From NCBI RefSeq assembly GCF_027587205.1, contig NZ_JAPDOD010000082.1, forward strand, positions 1 to 30,287: a stretch of DNA of 30,287 nt, written 5' to 3'. The position numbers and the translations under genes were made by a program. The notes beneath the pieces were generated by a model. The model was given only the letters and a program-made list of their open reading frames with translations. It was not told the origin of the DNA and did no database searches. Positions within the stretch are counted from its first letter, which is position 1, and every line of letters begins with the position of its first letter. This stretch comes from Solirubrobacter ginsenosidimutans. Its GTDB lineage: Bacteria; Actinomycetota; Thermoleophilia; Solirubrobacterales; Solirubrobacteraceae. This document shows positions 15,374-25,602 of this stretch, piece after piece.

Positions 15374-15919
15374 ATGGAGGACTGGTCCGACGAACAGCTG
15401 CTGGCGGCGACGCCTGATACGCCCGCGGCGTTCGCGGTCTTCTATCGGCGCCACGAGGCGGCGGTGCTCGGGTACTTCATGCGCCGCGCGGGCAACGCCG
15501 AGGTGGCCGCCGACCTCGCGGCCGAGACGTTCGCGGCCGCGCTGCTGGGCGCGCGCCGCTACCGGTCCGATCGCGGCGAGGGCCTCGCGTGGCTCTACGG
15601 GATCGCCCGGCACCGGCTGATGCGCTCGATCGAGCAGGGTCACGTGGAGGATCGCGCGCGGCGCAAGCTCGCGCTCCCGCGGCTGGCGATCGACGACGAG
15701 GTCGCGGAGCGGATCGAGCGCCTCGGTGCCGAGGAGCGCGCGCTGGAGCTGCTCGAGTCGCTCCCGCCCGACCAGGCCGACGCGGTCCGGGCGCGGGTGC
15801 TCGAGCAACGTTCCTACAAGGACATCGCCGCTTCGATCCGGGTGTCTGAGGCGGTCGTGCGCAAGCGCGTCAGCCGCGGGCTCCTGACGCTGCGCGGCAT
15901 GGCGAAGGGCCGCTCATGA
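15374..15919 (+). CDS. ECF-type RNA polymerase sigma factor
   Basis: The 181-residue product has region 2 at about 18-90 (FAVFYRRHEAAVLGYFMRR, then DLAAETFAAAL and a WLYGIARHRL stretch) and region 4 at about 125-175 (LPPDQADAVRARVLEQRSYKDIAASI with a VSEAVVRKRVSRGL helix-turn-helix). Those are the only two regions expected of an ECF sigma factor. ATG 15374 is chosen over the upstream in-frame start at 15314 because AAGGAG lies 4 nt before it and the inverted repeat would otherwise be inside the gene. Its stop overlaps the next gene (ATGA), as is usual for a sigma/anti-sigma pair. Confidence 0.94.
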   Translation: MEDWSDEQLLAATPDTPAAFAVFYRRHEAAVLGYFMRRAGNAEVAADLAAETFAAALLGARRYRSDRGEGLAWLYGIARHRLMRSIEQGHVEDRARRKLALPRLAIDDEVAERIERLGAEERALELLESLPPDQADAVRARVLEQRSYKDIAASIRVSEAVVRKRVSRGLLTLRGMAKGRS

Positions 15920-16566
15920 GTACGTTCCCGGCGCTTGAAGCCGCGCTCGACGAGGCCGCGCACCGCCACTACGGGCGGCGCCGGCGGCCGCGTTGGCGCG
16001 CCATGGTCTTGCCCGCCGCCGCGATCGGGTGCGTGCTGGGCGCGCTCGTGGTCTTGCCGAGCCCTACCGCCGGGCCCGTAGAGGAGCGGCCGGCGGCGCC
16101 GCCGGTCCCGGAGACGACACTCGCGCTCTCGCGCGCGCTCACCCAGGCGCCCGCCATCCCGGAGTTCACGGGCCGCGAACCGGTGATCGCGCACGCCGAC
16201 CTCCCGGCGGTCGCGGACGGCTTCGAGGACCAGACGCCCTATCCGCCGCTGGAGCGCGACCCGTTCGACTGGCTCTCGACGGCCCCGGGCCCGACGAACA
16301 TGGCGAGCGTCAACTTCGCCAAGGACGTCCAGGGCCTCGTCGAGTTCCGGGCGGCGTGCATCTGGCTGCGCTACTGGCTGGCGGTCCCGGAAGGCAGGCA
16401 GGCCGCCGCGGCGGTGCTCGCCGACGCGCCGTCGTGGCCATCGCTTCGCGACTCGCCCGGGAACTGGGCCGACGTCCCCGCTCAGCTCGCGGCGGGCGAC
16501 CTCGCCGCGCTCGACGCCCAGAACCGCGCGGACTGCTCACCCTGGAGGGTCCGCCAGGGAGGCTAG
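15916..16566 (+). CDS. Single-pass membrane protein, putative anti-sigma partner
   Basis: The 216-residue product has a short N-terminal cytoplasmic part with a basic patch (RRRRPRWR, 21-28), one membrane helix at about 29-48, and an external domain of about 165 residues rich in Pro near its start. I see no HxxxCxxC zinc anti-sigma motif, so it is not a standard ZAS-type anti-sigma factor. The ATGA overlap with the sigma gene and the topology suggest it controls or reports to that sigma factor. The external domain has two Cys (in AACIWLRYW and ADCSPW) that might form a disulfide. No family recognised. Confidence 0.7.
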   Translation: MSTFPALEAALDEAAHRHYGRRRRPRWRAMVLPAAAIGCVLGALVVLPSPTAGPVEERPAAPPVPETTLALSRALTQAPAIPEFTGREPVIAHADLPAVADGFEDQTPYPPLERDPFDWLSTAPGPTNMASVNFAKDVQGLVEFRAACIWLRYWLAVPEGRQAAAAVLADAPSWPSLRDSPGNWADVPAQLAAGDLAALDAQNRADCSPWRVRQGG

Positions 16567-17588
16567 GTGCGGCCCGGCCAGGTGAGCTTGCGCCCGTGGA
16601 GGTCGGCGAGCACGTAGCCCGGGTCGTGGCCCTCGGTGAAGTACATCGAGAGGCTCGGTTTCCCCTCCCCCGGGGTCGACGGCAGGCTGATCAGGACGTA
16701 CTGCACGTCGCCGAGGTCCTTGACGCGCAGCAGCTTGCTCGCCGAGCGGATCATCCGCGCGGGCGCTTCGGGATCGACGGCCTCCCAGCTGACCGACGCC
16801 GTGGGAGCGCCGCTCTTGGCCCGCAGGTCGCGGCTGGTCAGTTGCGCGTCGTAGCCGTAGTCGAGCTCGAGTTCCCGGCCGCCGGCGTCGAGCGTGAATG
16901 AGACGCGGTCAGGCCGGATGTCGAAGTCCTTCACGCGGGCGTCCGCCGGCGCCTCCTTGCGCGCCGCCGCGATCACCTTGGCGAGGTTCTCGGTCTGCAG
17001 CAGGGAGTCCGGCGAGGCGCCGATCGGCTCGGGGTTCGGCTCGCCCGGGAGGCGCAGGCCGCCGCCGTCGAGGTTGGCGGTGTAGGAGTCGGGCTCGCCG
17101 CCGTCCATGTCGACCGACCACTCGCGGGTGTTGCCCTGGAGCGTCAGGCGCTCGACCAGCGAGCGGCTCTGGCGCTGCGAGCCGCGGACGATCTTGTCGA
17201 TCGCGCCGGCCTCCAGACGTGAGACGGGGAGCAGTGCCGCCGGCCTCGCCGTCTCACCGACGCTTGACTGCGAGCGCCCCGACGCATCGACCTCGACGCG
17301 GACTTCGCGGTCGCCGACGCGGGCCGTGGCGCTCGCCTCGGAGCGCTCGAGGGTCATGTAGGCGATTCGGCCGTCGGGGCCGAGCTCGCGCTTGAGCGCC
17401 GCGATGACGAGCGCGAAGTTCTTCGACTCGTAGAGATCGCCACCGCCGGGGGAGGTCGTGGCGGCGTCGCCGTACCCGAAGTCGTTCGTGCGGTCGTCCG
17501 GCCCGACCGCCTGCACCGCCGCGTAGGCGCCGTAGGAGCCACCGAAGGCCGCGATCGCCGCGACCAGCATCGCCAGGAGCCGCAGCAT
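16563..17588 (-). CDS. Exported or membrane-anchored protein with an internal duplication
   Basis: The 341-residue product begins with a hydrophobic stretch (MLRLLAMLVAAIAAFGGSYG) that may be an uncleaved signal anchor or signal peptide. Two similar segments follow: one with SKNFALVIAALKRELGPDGRI and the strand VGDREVRVEVDASG, the other with TENLAKVIAAARKEAPADARV and the strand DAGGRELELDYGYDA. This points to a duplicated alpha-beta module. I do not recognise the family. The longer upstream frame is rejected because ATG 17588 forms a TGATG overlap with the SHOCT gene. It is the last gene of the propeller-SUFU-SHOCT operon, and its TAG shares a CTAG with the stop of the convergent gene. Confidence 0.8.
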   Translation of the reverse strand: MLRLLAMLVAAIAAFGGSYGAYAAVQAVGPDDRTNDFGYGDAATTSPGGGDLYESKNFALVIAALKRELGPDGRIAYMTLERSEASATARVGDREVRVEVDASGRSQSSVGETARPAALLPVSRLEAGAIDKIVRGSQRQSRSLVERLTLQGNTREWSVDMDGGEPDSYTANLDGGGLRLPGEPNPEPIGASPDSLLQTENLAKVIAAARKEAPADARVKDFDIRPDRVSFTLDAGGRELELDYGYDAQLTSRDLRAKSGAPTASVSWEAVDPEAPARMIRSASKLLRVKDLGDVQYVLISLPSTPGEGKPSLSMYFTEGHDPGYVLADLHGRKLTWPGRT

Positions 17589-18214
17589 CACAGCTCCGCC
17601 AGGATCTGGGTGCGGCGTTCCTTGTAGGCCGCCTCGTCGAGCAACCCGGAAGCGCGCAGCTGCTCGAGCTGCTTCAGCCGTGTCGCGATGTCCTGCGCGT
17701 TCGCGGTCGTGGTCGCGGCCGGCTTGGGCGCCGGCGTCTGCCACGCGATCGGCCCTTCGACGACCGGTGCCGTCGCGGGCTTGATCTTTCTCGCGGGGAC
17801 GATGCCGATGGCGGGCACCGCGAAGAGCAGGAGCGGGACGACCACGGCCGCGACGATCTCAAGGCCCGGCCGAGTGTCGTCGGAGTGCAGATCGACGAAC
17901 CCGAGCACGACGCCGGCGAGCACGGCGACGATCAGCGCCGCGATGAACCGCCCAACGCCGCCGAGCACCGTGACCCCGCCCCGGCTCGACCGCACGGAGG
18001 CGACCCCCGCGCCGATCAGCGCGGCGAACGTGCCGAGGATCATCAACAGGATCATCGGGCCCATCCCGCTCGGGCACGCCGGCCCGTATGACAAGCCGTT
18101 GGAACTGGATCCGCAGCTCCCGGTGGTGATCGCCTGGGCGATCCCGTAGACGAGGAACGTCAGCCCGCCGGCGAACACGACGAACCCGACGGCGATGCGC
18201 GGAAGGGTCCTCAT
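17588..18214 (-). CDS. Four-TM membrane protein with C-terminal SHOCT domain
   Basis: The 208-residue product has membrane segments at about 8-28, 53-75, 89-109 and 119-140, a Pro/Ala/Thr-rich linker at 141-173, and a C-terminal SHOCT domain at about 175-207 (IATRLKQLEQLRASGLLDEAAY then an RR...ILAEL end). SHOCT is a short helical module seen at protein ends and thought to support oligomerisation. Two Cys in the first external loop (Cys34, Cys47) may form a disulfide. The start ATG overlaps the TGA of the SUFU-domain gene by 4 bp. Specific function unknown. Confidence 0.85.
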   Translation of the reverse strand: MRTLPRIAVGFVVFAGGLTFLVYGIAQAITTGSCGSSSNGLSYGPACPSGMGPMILLMILGTFAALIGAGVASVRSSRGGVTVLGGVGRFIAALIVAVLAGVVLGFVDLHSDDTRPGLEIVAAVVVPLLLFAVPAIGIVPARKIKPATAPVVEGPIAWQTPAPKPAATTTANAQDIATRLKQLEQLRASGLLDEAAYKERRTQILAEL

Positions 18215-18927
18215 GGGCGACGGAACAGCCCGCGCCGCCGCTTCGGCACGACGCTCGGCCGGTCGGGCTCGAGGATCTCCGTGATCCTCGCTTCGTCGAG
18301 CAGGTCGAAGAGCCGGTCGAGGCCGTCGTCGAGCTTGACCTGCATCTCGTCCTTGTGCAGCGGCCACACCGCCAGGAGGTCGATCTCGCGCCCGTCGTGG
18401 ACGATCTGCTCCGCGCCCTCCTCGTTGGGCAGGACCATCGGAGCGATCAGGGCGCCGCACAGCTTCGTGTTGCGGGCGTACGGGGAGGGCGGGTCGCCGT
18501 GGGGAACGGTGTCGCCCAGCCCGATCGAGGTCCCGAACTCGTGCGGCAGGCGCGCGAGCTCCTTCAGCAGCCGGTACGGCCAGTAGCCCTCGTCCGTCTG
18601 GAATGCGGGATCGTCCATCGTCGGCCAGCTGGGCGGCAGGATGAGCATGAGCTCGGCGTATTTGCCGTTCGCCATCGGGCGTTCGCTCATGCCCGAGGTC
18701 ACGACGGTGATGGCCGGCCGCTCCTTGGTGGGCACCACCACGTGAAGGTCGATGTGCGCGTGCGGCGACACGATCTCGTGGAACACCGTCGGCACCGGCC
18801 CGAAGTGGTGCTCGATGTGATCGCTGATCGCATTGATCAGCGCCTGGTCGCCGCTGACCAGCTCCGCCGGCTCCTGCTGCGTGTGGCGCAGCATGCGCAC
18901 ACCGGACTTCGAACGTTCCGTGCTCAT
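18211..18927 (-). CDS. Suppressor-of-fused (SUFU) domain protein
   Basis: The 238-residue product looks like a bacterial SUFU-domain protein: an N-terminal helix with IEHHFGPVPTVFHEIVSPHA, the strand IDLHVVVPT, then TSGMSERPM, YAELMLILPPSWP and a YWPYRLLKELARLPHEF stretch, and a C-terminal DLLAVWPLHKDEMQ. These resemble PF05076 from memory. Bacterial SUFU-domain proteins often occur as immunity proteins in polymorphic toxin systems, but no toxin is adjacent here. ATG 18927 is preferred to ATG 18936 because a purine-rich AGGGATGGG precedes it. It starts 11 bp after the propeller gene and overlaps the SHOCT gene, so it is part of one transcript. A basic tail (KRRRGLFRRP) ends the protein and might contact the membrane. 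Confidence 0.82.
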   Translation of the reverse strand: MSTERSKSGVRMLRHTQQEPAELVSGDQALINAISDHIEHHFGPVPTVFHEIVSPHAHIDLHVVVPTKERPAITVVTSGMSERPMANGKYAELMLILPPSWPTMDDPAFQTDEGYWPYRLLKELARLPHEFGTSIGLGDTVPHGDPPSPYARNTKLCGALIAPMVLPNEEGAEQIVHDGREIDLLAVWPLHKDEMQVKLDDGLDRLFDLLDEARITEILEPDRPSVVPKRRRGLFRRP

Positions 18928-18938
18928 CGGTCCCATCC

Positions 18939-20276
18939 CTAGTTGCGTTTGAAGGCGACGATCGCGTCGTCGTCGGAGCCTGCTGCGTAGACGTTGCGGC
19001 CGTCGGGTGAGACGACGACGTCGAAGGCGAAGCCGAGGCCGTCGGCGGCCCGGCATTGGAAGTTGTCGCCGATGCAGCTCGAGGCGCCGCCGAGCTGGTT
19101 CAGCACGCCGTCCGCGCCGCGCTTGAACGCCGCGACGGCGCTGTTCTGCGGGCCGGCGACGTAGACGTTCTTGCCGTCGGGCGAGACGGTGACCGAGACC
19201 GTGCCGGAGATCCCCCGCGCGACCGCGCAGTCGTCGCGGGCGCCGGTGGCGACGCAGCCCGCGCTGCCCGCGTCCTGCGTCAGGCGGCCGGTGGCGGGAT
19301 CGACGTTGAGGACCGCCACGGAGTGGGTGCGGAAGGCGGAGACGTAGACGTTGCGCCCGTCGGGGCTCAGCGTCAGCTGGACGGCGGAGCCGAGCCCGTG
19401 GCCGTGGTCACACCCGCCGAAGCCCTTCTGGCTGATGCACCCGAGCTGGGTCAGCGTGCCCGTCGCCGGGTCGCGGGCGAACTCGGCGACGGCCTGGCCG
19501 CCGGTCGACGCGACCGAGTAGACGAAGCGACCGTCGCCGCTGACGACGACGCTGACGGCGCTGTGCAGCCCGAGGCCGGTGGCGCAGCCGTCCCCGCCCT
19601 GGTGGCGGACGCAGCCGGCGGGACCATCGAGTTGGTGCAGCGCGCCGTCGGCCCCGCGGGAGAGCACGAGCAGCGCGTTGCCGTTGGCGGAGGTCGCGTA
19701 GGCGAACCGGCCGTCCGGGCTGAGGGCGATGCCGCTGAGCCCGGCCATCGCGCGCCCGGGCGCGCACCGGTCACGCCCATCTGCACTGACGCAGCCGGCC
19801 AGGCCCGCGAGCTGCTTCACGGCGCCGGTCTTCCCGTCGCGGGCGAACGCCGCGATCGCGCCGCCGCGCTCGTCGTCGTCACCCGAGTAGGGCGCCGCGA
19901 CGTACACGTTCGCTCCGTCGGCGCTGACGGTCACATCGATCGCGCCGGTCAGCCCGTGACCCTTCGCGCACGGCCCGCGGCCCTTCTCGCTCACGCACCC
20001 GCGCTGCTTGAGCGCGCCCGTGGACGGGTTGCGCGCGAACGTCGTCAGCGCGGAGTCCTTCCCGAGATAGGACGAGACGGCGTACAGGAAGCGCCCGTCG
20101 GGGCTGAGCGCGAGCGCCTCGACGTCGTCGAGCCCGTGGCCGCGCGCGCACACCTCGAGGTGGTTGGCGACGCAGCCGGCCTTGCCGTCGAGCTGGGTCA
20201 GCGCGCCCGGCGGCGGCGCGGCAGCGGCGGGAGCGGCGAGCGCGAGGAAGGCCAGCGGGAGGGCGAGCAGACGCAC
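18939..20276 (-). CDS. Secreted seven-bladed beta-propeller with repeated Cys pairs
   Basis: The 445-residue product starts with a signal peptide (MRLLALPLAFLALAAPAAAA, probable cleavage after residue 20). Seven repeats follow, each with the strand pattern SPDGRxVY and most with a Cys pair in the form GCV-x7-8-C-x2-GHGL, ending F-x-R-x4-G-x-L-x-Q. This is a lactonase/YVTN-type propeller, one repeat per blade. GTG 20276 is preferred because GAGG lies about 8 nt upstream and the signal peptide begins directly; the frame is open far upstream without coding character. It opens the operon continuing with SUFU, SHOCT and the duplicated protein. Enzymatic activity is not implied: no catalytic residues can be named. 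Confidence 0.87.
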   Translation of the reverse strand: MRLLALPLAFLALAAPAAAAPPPGALTQLDGKAGCVANHLEVCARGHGLDDVEALALSPDGRFLYAVSSYLGKDSALTTFARNPSTGALKQRGCVSEKGRGPCAKGHGLTGAIDVTVSADGANVYVAAPYSGDDDERGGAIAAFARDGKTGAVKQLAGLAGCVSADGRDRCAPGRAMAGLSGIALSPDGRFAYATSANGNALLVLSRGADGALHQLDGPAGCVRHQGGDGCATGLGLHSAVSVVVSGDGRFVYSVASTGGQAVAEFARDPATGTLTQLGCISQKGFGGCDHGHGLGSAVQLTLSPDGRNVYVSAFRTHSVAVLNVDPATGRLTQDAGSAGCVATGARDDCAVARGISGTVSVTVSPDGKNVYVAGPQNSAVAAFKRGADGVLNQLGGASSCIGDNFQCRAADGLGFAFDVVVSPDGRNVYAAGSDDDAIVAFKRN

Positions 20277-20342
20277 CGCGCGATCCTCGTGCCTGTGCCG
20301 CAGGTGCGCAAGTAACCCGCGCACGCGGGCTAGTGTCGCCCG
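20277..20342. promoter_or_regulatory. Short divergent promoter region with palindrome
   Basis: Only 66 bp separate the propeller and aminotransferase starts. The palindrome CCCGCG-CA-CGCGGG lies at 20316-20329. TAGTGT at 20331-20336 (plus strand) matches TANNNT and is 6 nt before the ATG at 20343, so the plus-strand transcript may be leaderless and the palindrome may be an operator overlapping its promoter. Confidence 0.4.
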
Positions 20343-21488
20343 ATGGAGCTGACGCGCAAGCAGCTGCTGGCCGGCGGGGCGGCGGCGCTGGCGCTGGCGG
20401 GGTGCGGGAGCAAGCAGCGGCCCGCGCGCGCGGCGGTCGCCTACGGTCTCGATCCGGCTCTCCGGCATTTCGATGCCTTTCTGTTCTCGGCGCACCCCGA
20501 GCCGGTGCGCGATGCGATCGAGCGCCACCGGCGCGGGCTGGACGCCGGCGCCGCGACGTACTTGCACGAGCATCAGGCCGAGCTCGAGCGGGCGGTGGCG
20601 AGCGAGGCGGCGAAGTACCTCGGCGTGGGCGCGAGCGAGCTCGCCTTCACGGACTCGACCACGATGGGTCTCGGGCTCGTCTACCGCGGGCTGCTCGGGC
20701 CCGGCGACGAGGTCCTGACCACCGAGCACGACCATTACGCCACCCACGAGGCCCTGCGGCTCTCCGGCGCGATCGTGCGGAAGGTCCGGCTCTACGACGA
20801 CCCGGCCACGGCCACCGCGGACGGCATGCTGGGCGCGCTGCGCGAAGCGATCACGCCGCGCACGAAGGTCGTCGCGCTGACCTGGGTGCATTCCGGCACC
20901 GGCGTGAAGGTGCCCGTCGAGCGGCTCGACGTGGCGCCGACCGTGGTCGTCGACGGCGTCCATGCGCTGGCCGCGGTCGAGCCGCGGCTCGCGGGAGACG
21001 TGTTCGTCGCCGGCACCCACAAGTGGCTCAGCGGCCCGCGCGGGACCGGCCTGATCTGGACGGGCGACTGGCGGGCGATCGCCGCGACGATCCCCAGCTT
21101 TGACCCCTCGAGCGACCCTGGCCCGCGCTTCACGCCCGGCGGCTGGCACTCGTTCGAGCACCGCTGGGCGCTCGCCGAGGCCTTCGCCCACCACCCGGCC
21201 GACGCACCGCGGCAGATCACCGCGCTCGCCACGCAGCTCAAGGACGGGCTCGCGAAGCTGCCCCACGTGCGCCTGATCACGCCGCGCGACCCGGCGGTCT
21301 CGGCCGGGATCGTCTGCTTCGAGGTCGACGGGATGGACGCGGAGACGGTCGTCTCCCGCCTGCTCGAGCACCGGATCCGCGCCTCGGTCACGCCCTATGC
21401 GCAGCAGTACGCGCGGCTTGGCACCTCGCTTCACGTGGACGCCGCCGACGTCGATGCGGCGATCGAGACAATTTCCACGTTCAGCTAG
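20343..21488 (+). CDS. Lipoprotein-type class-V PLP-dependent enzyme
   Basis: The 381-residue product has the class-V aminotransferase/cysteine-desulfurase/isopenicillin-epimerase fold. PLP-binding residues visible are Asp204 and His207 (VVVDGVHAL) and the Schiff-base Lys227 in AGTHKWLSGPRGTG. The N-terminus is unusual for this cytosolic family: MELTRKQLLAGG-A-rich helix ending in the lipobox LAGC with Cys21, a predicted lipid-anchored export signal starting with a TRK that is short of a full twin-arginine motif. A folded PLP enzyme would be expected to need Tat export. The class is confident; the reaction and the outside location are inference. Confidence 0.88.
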   Translation: MELTRKQLLAGGAAALALAGCGSKQRPARAAVAYGLDPALRHFDAFLFSAHPEPVRDAIERHRRGLDAGAATYLHEHQAELERAVASEAAKYLGVGASELAFTDSTTMGLGLVYRGLLGPGDEVLTTEHDHYATHEALRLSGAIVRKVRLYDDPATATADGMLGALREAITPRTKVVALTWVHSGTGVKVPVERLDVAPTVVVDGVHALAAVEPRLAGDVFVAGTHKWLSGPRGTGLIWTGDWRAIAATIPSFDPSSDPGPRFTPGGWHSFEHRWALAEAFAHHPADAPRQITALATQLKDGLAKLPHVRLITPRDPAVSAGIVCFEVDGMDAETVVSRLLEHRIRASVTPYAQQYARLGTSLHVDAADVDAAIETISTFS

Positions 21489-22615
21489 AGCCCGCGGCGG
21501 CGGACGATCGTGGCCACGTCGGCGGCGAGCCGGTCGAGCGCGGGGCCGTCGGCCTGCCAGCCGCGGCGCGGGCGCCACGCGGTCAGCACGCCGTCGGCGA
21601 TCGCGACGCGCACGTCGCCTTCCACCTCGCCCTCCGGCGCCGTCGCCGGGGTCGCGGCGGCGACCTCGAGGACGGCGACGTCGCAGCCCCCGCTCCCGCC
21701 CGGGTGCGAGAGGAGTGGCGCGAGCTCTTCGGGCATGTGCAGCGGGCGCTCGGCGCAGCACAGCAGCCGGCCGGTCAGCTCGGTGCCGGGCAGCCGGCCG
21801 CGGAGGACGGCGAACGCCTCGCCCGGGACGTTGATCGCCGGGAAGGCGGTGTGGAACGCGCGCGCGTCCTCGACCGTCAGGTCGCGCTCGTCGGCCAGTG
21901 CGACGACGCGGTCGACCCGTGCGCGGGTCGGCATCGAGAGGTGCGCGTCCTCCGGATGGCGCCGCACGCTGGGCAGCCAGCGGGGCGGCGGCAGCGGGCG
22001 GTCGAACGTGGCGAGGGCGCGCGGCGGCGCGCAGAGCCGCCGGACCGCGTCGGCGAGGCCTTCGGCGACGTCGACCAGGGCGTCGAGGTCCGCGTCGGTC
22101 GTGAGGAACGTCTGGCGGGAGACGATCACCTGCCCGTACTCGACGCGCAGGTCGAAGCCGAGCGCGTGCTGGCCCTCGAGCAGCTCGGCGATCGGGCCGT
22201 GCAGGAGCGCATCGACGACGCGCGGGTCGGAGTGACGGCGGACGGCCGCGACCCAGTCGCAGGACAGCTCCAGCACCTGCTCGCGCCAGGCGCCGTCCGG
22301 GCCGGCGGAGTGCTCGGAGCGGCGGGCGACGTAGAGGCCGGTGAGCGTGCCGAGGTGGGGGACGCGCAGGCCGGCCGACGTGTACGGGGTGCTGTAGGTG
22401 CCGCTGAAGCGGACCTCGTGGCAGACGACGCCCTCCGCCCCGGCCGGGAATGGGCCGCGCGCGACGCTGTAGAGCACGTCGTCGCTCCATGGGCACGTGA
22501 CGCTCAGAAAGCCCGGCTGAGGGCGATGACCGCACGGGGTCAGGCCGCGGAGCAGTGCCCAGCCGTCGAGGCCGTCGGCTGGCCGTGCGCGAGGGCGAGG
22601 CGTCGTTTTGAGCAC
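21485..22615 (-). CDS. Hypothetical protein, 376 residues
   Basis: I do not recognise this family. The frame has natural composition with a Cys-containing N-terminal half (GLTPCGH, VTCPWSDDVLYSVARGPF, VVCHEVRFSGTYSTPYTSAGLRVPHLG), a middle with LSCDWVAAVRRHSDPRV and VEYGQVIVSRQTFL, and a C-terminal half of charged helices and strands. No signal peptide or membrane helix is visible, so it is probably cytoplasmic. The start is uncertain: GTG 22615 is the first used here, but an internal start nearer WALLRGLTPCG is possible. Its TAG shares the CTAG at 21485-21488 with the stop of the PLP enzyme. The 152-bp gap upstream contains the aconitase promoter on the other strand. Confidence 0.72.
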   Translation of the reverse strand: MLKTTPRPRARPADGLDGWALLRGLTPCGHRPQPGFLSVTCPWSDDVLYSVARGPFPAGAEGVVCHEVRFSGTYSTPYTSAGLRVPHLGTLTGLYVARRSEHSAGPDGAWREQVLELSCDWVAAVRRHSDPRVVDALLHGPIAELLEGQHALGFDLRVEYGQVIVSRQTFLTTDADLDALVDVAEGLADAVRRLCAPPRALATFDRPLPPPRWLPSVRRHPEDAHLSMPTRARVDRVVALADERDLTVEDARAFHTAFPAINVPGEAFAVLRGRLPGTELTGRLLCCAERPLHMPEELAPLLSHPGGSGGCDVAVLEVAAATPATAPEGEVEGDVRVAIADGVLTAWRPRRGWQADGPALDRLAADVATIVRRRGL

Positions 22616-22721
22616 GGCAGGAGACTGCCGTGACGACCCTGCGCGCGTGGTGGTGCTGGCCTGCGGAACACATGGCGGGCAACCGCCGTAATGCCGGGGC
22701 TCAGCGAAACCGCTTCGGGGG

Positions 22722-22727
22722 TAGGCT
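22722..22727 (+). promoter_or_regulatory. acnA: Putative -10 box of the aconitase promoter
   Basis: TAGGCT matches TANNNT and lies about 40 nt before the aconitase GTG. This gives a short leader that includes the ribosome-binding GGAG at 22755-22758, nine bases before the start. No clear -35 was found. Confidence 0.35.
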
Positions 22728-22767
22728 CAGAGGCACTTAATCCACTCCGTCACCGGAGCTGAAATCA

Positions 22768-25545
<2,778 letters not shown>

Positions 25546-25556
25546 GAAGCGTTGGG

Positions 25557-25583
25557 CCGGCCGGGTGCTTCGCGCCCGGCCGG
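25557..25583 (+). terminator. Strong GC-rich hairpin after aconitase
   Basis: CCGGCCGGG (25557-25565) pairs perfectly with CCCGGCCGG (25575-25583), and two further inner pairs close a three-base TTC loop. It starts 12 bp after the aconitase stop. Only two T follow, so it is an actinobacterial-style terminator without a U-tract. Confidence 0.7.
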
Positions 25584-25602
25584 TTGCAGGCGGGCTCGCC
25601 GT

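Noticed and set aside
15177..15417. Small ORFs in the gap before the ECF sigma gene
   Set aside because: No protein-like features; the real start is set by AAGGAG and ATG 15374.
19056..20315. 419-residue plus-strand open frame over the propeller
   Set aside because: Repetitive only because it mirrors the propeller repeats; no signal peptide or domain of its own.
20277..22682. N-terminal extension of the propeller frame to 1247 residues
   Set aside because: The extension runs antisense to the PLP enzyme and out of frame through the hypothetical gene; a signal peptide starts at GTG 20276.
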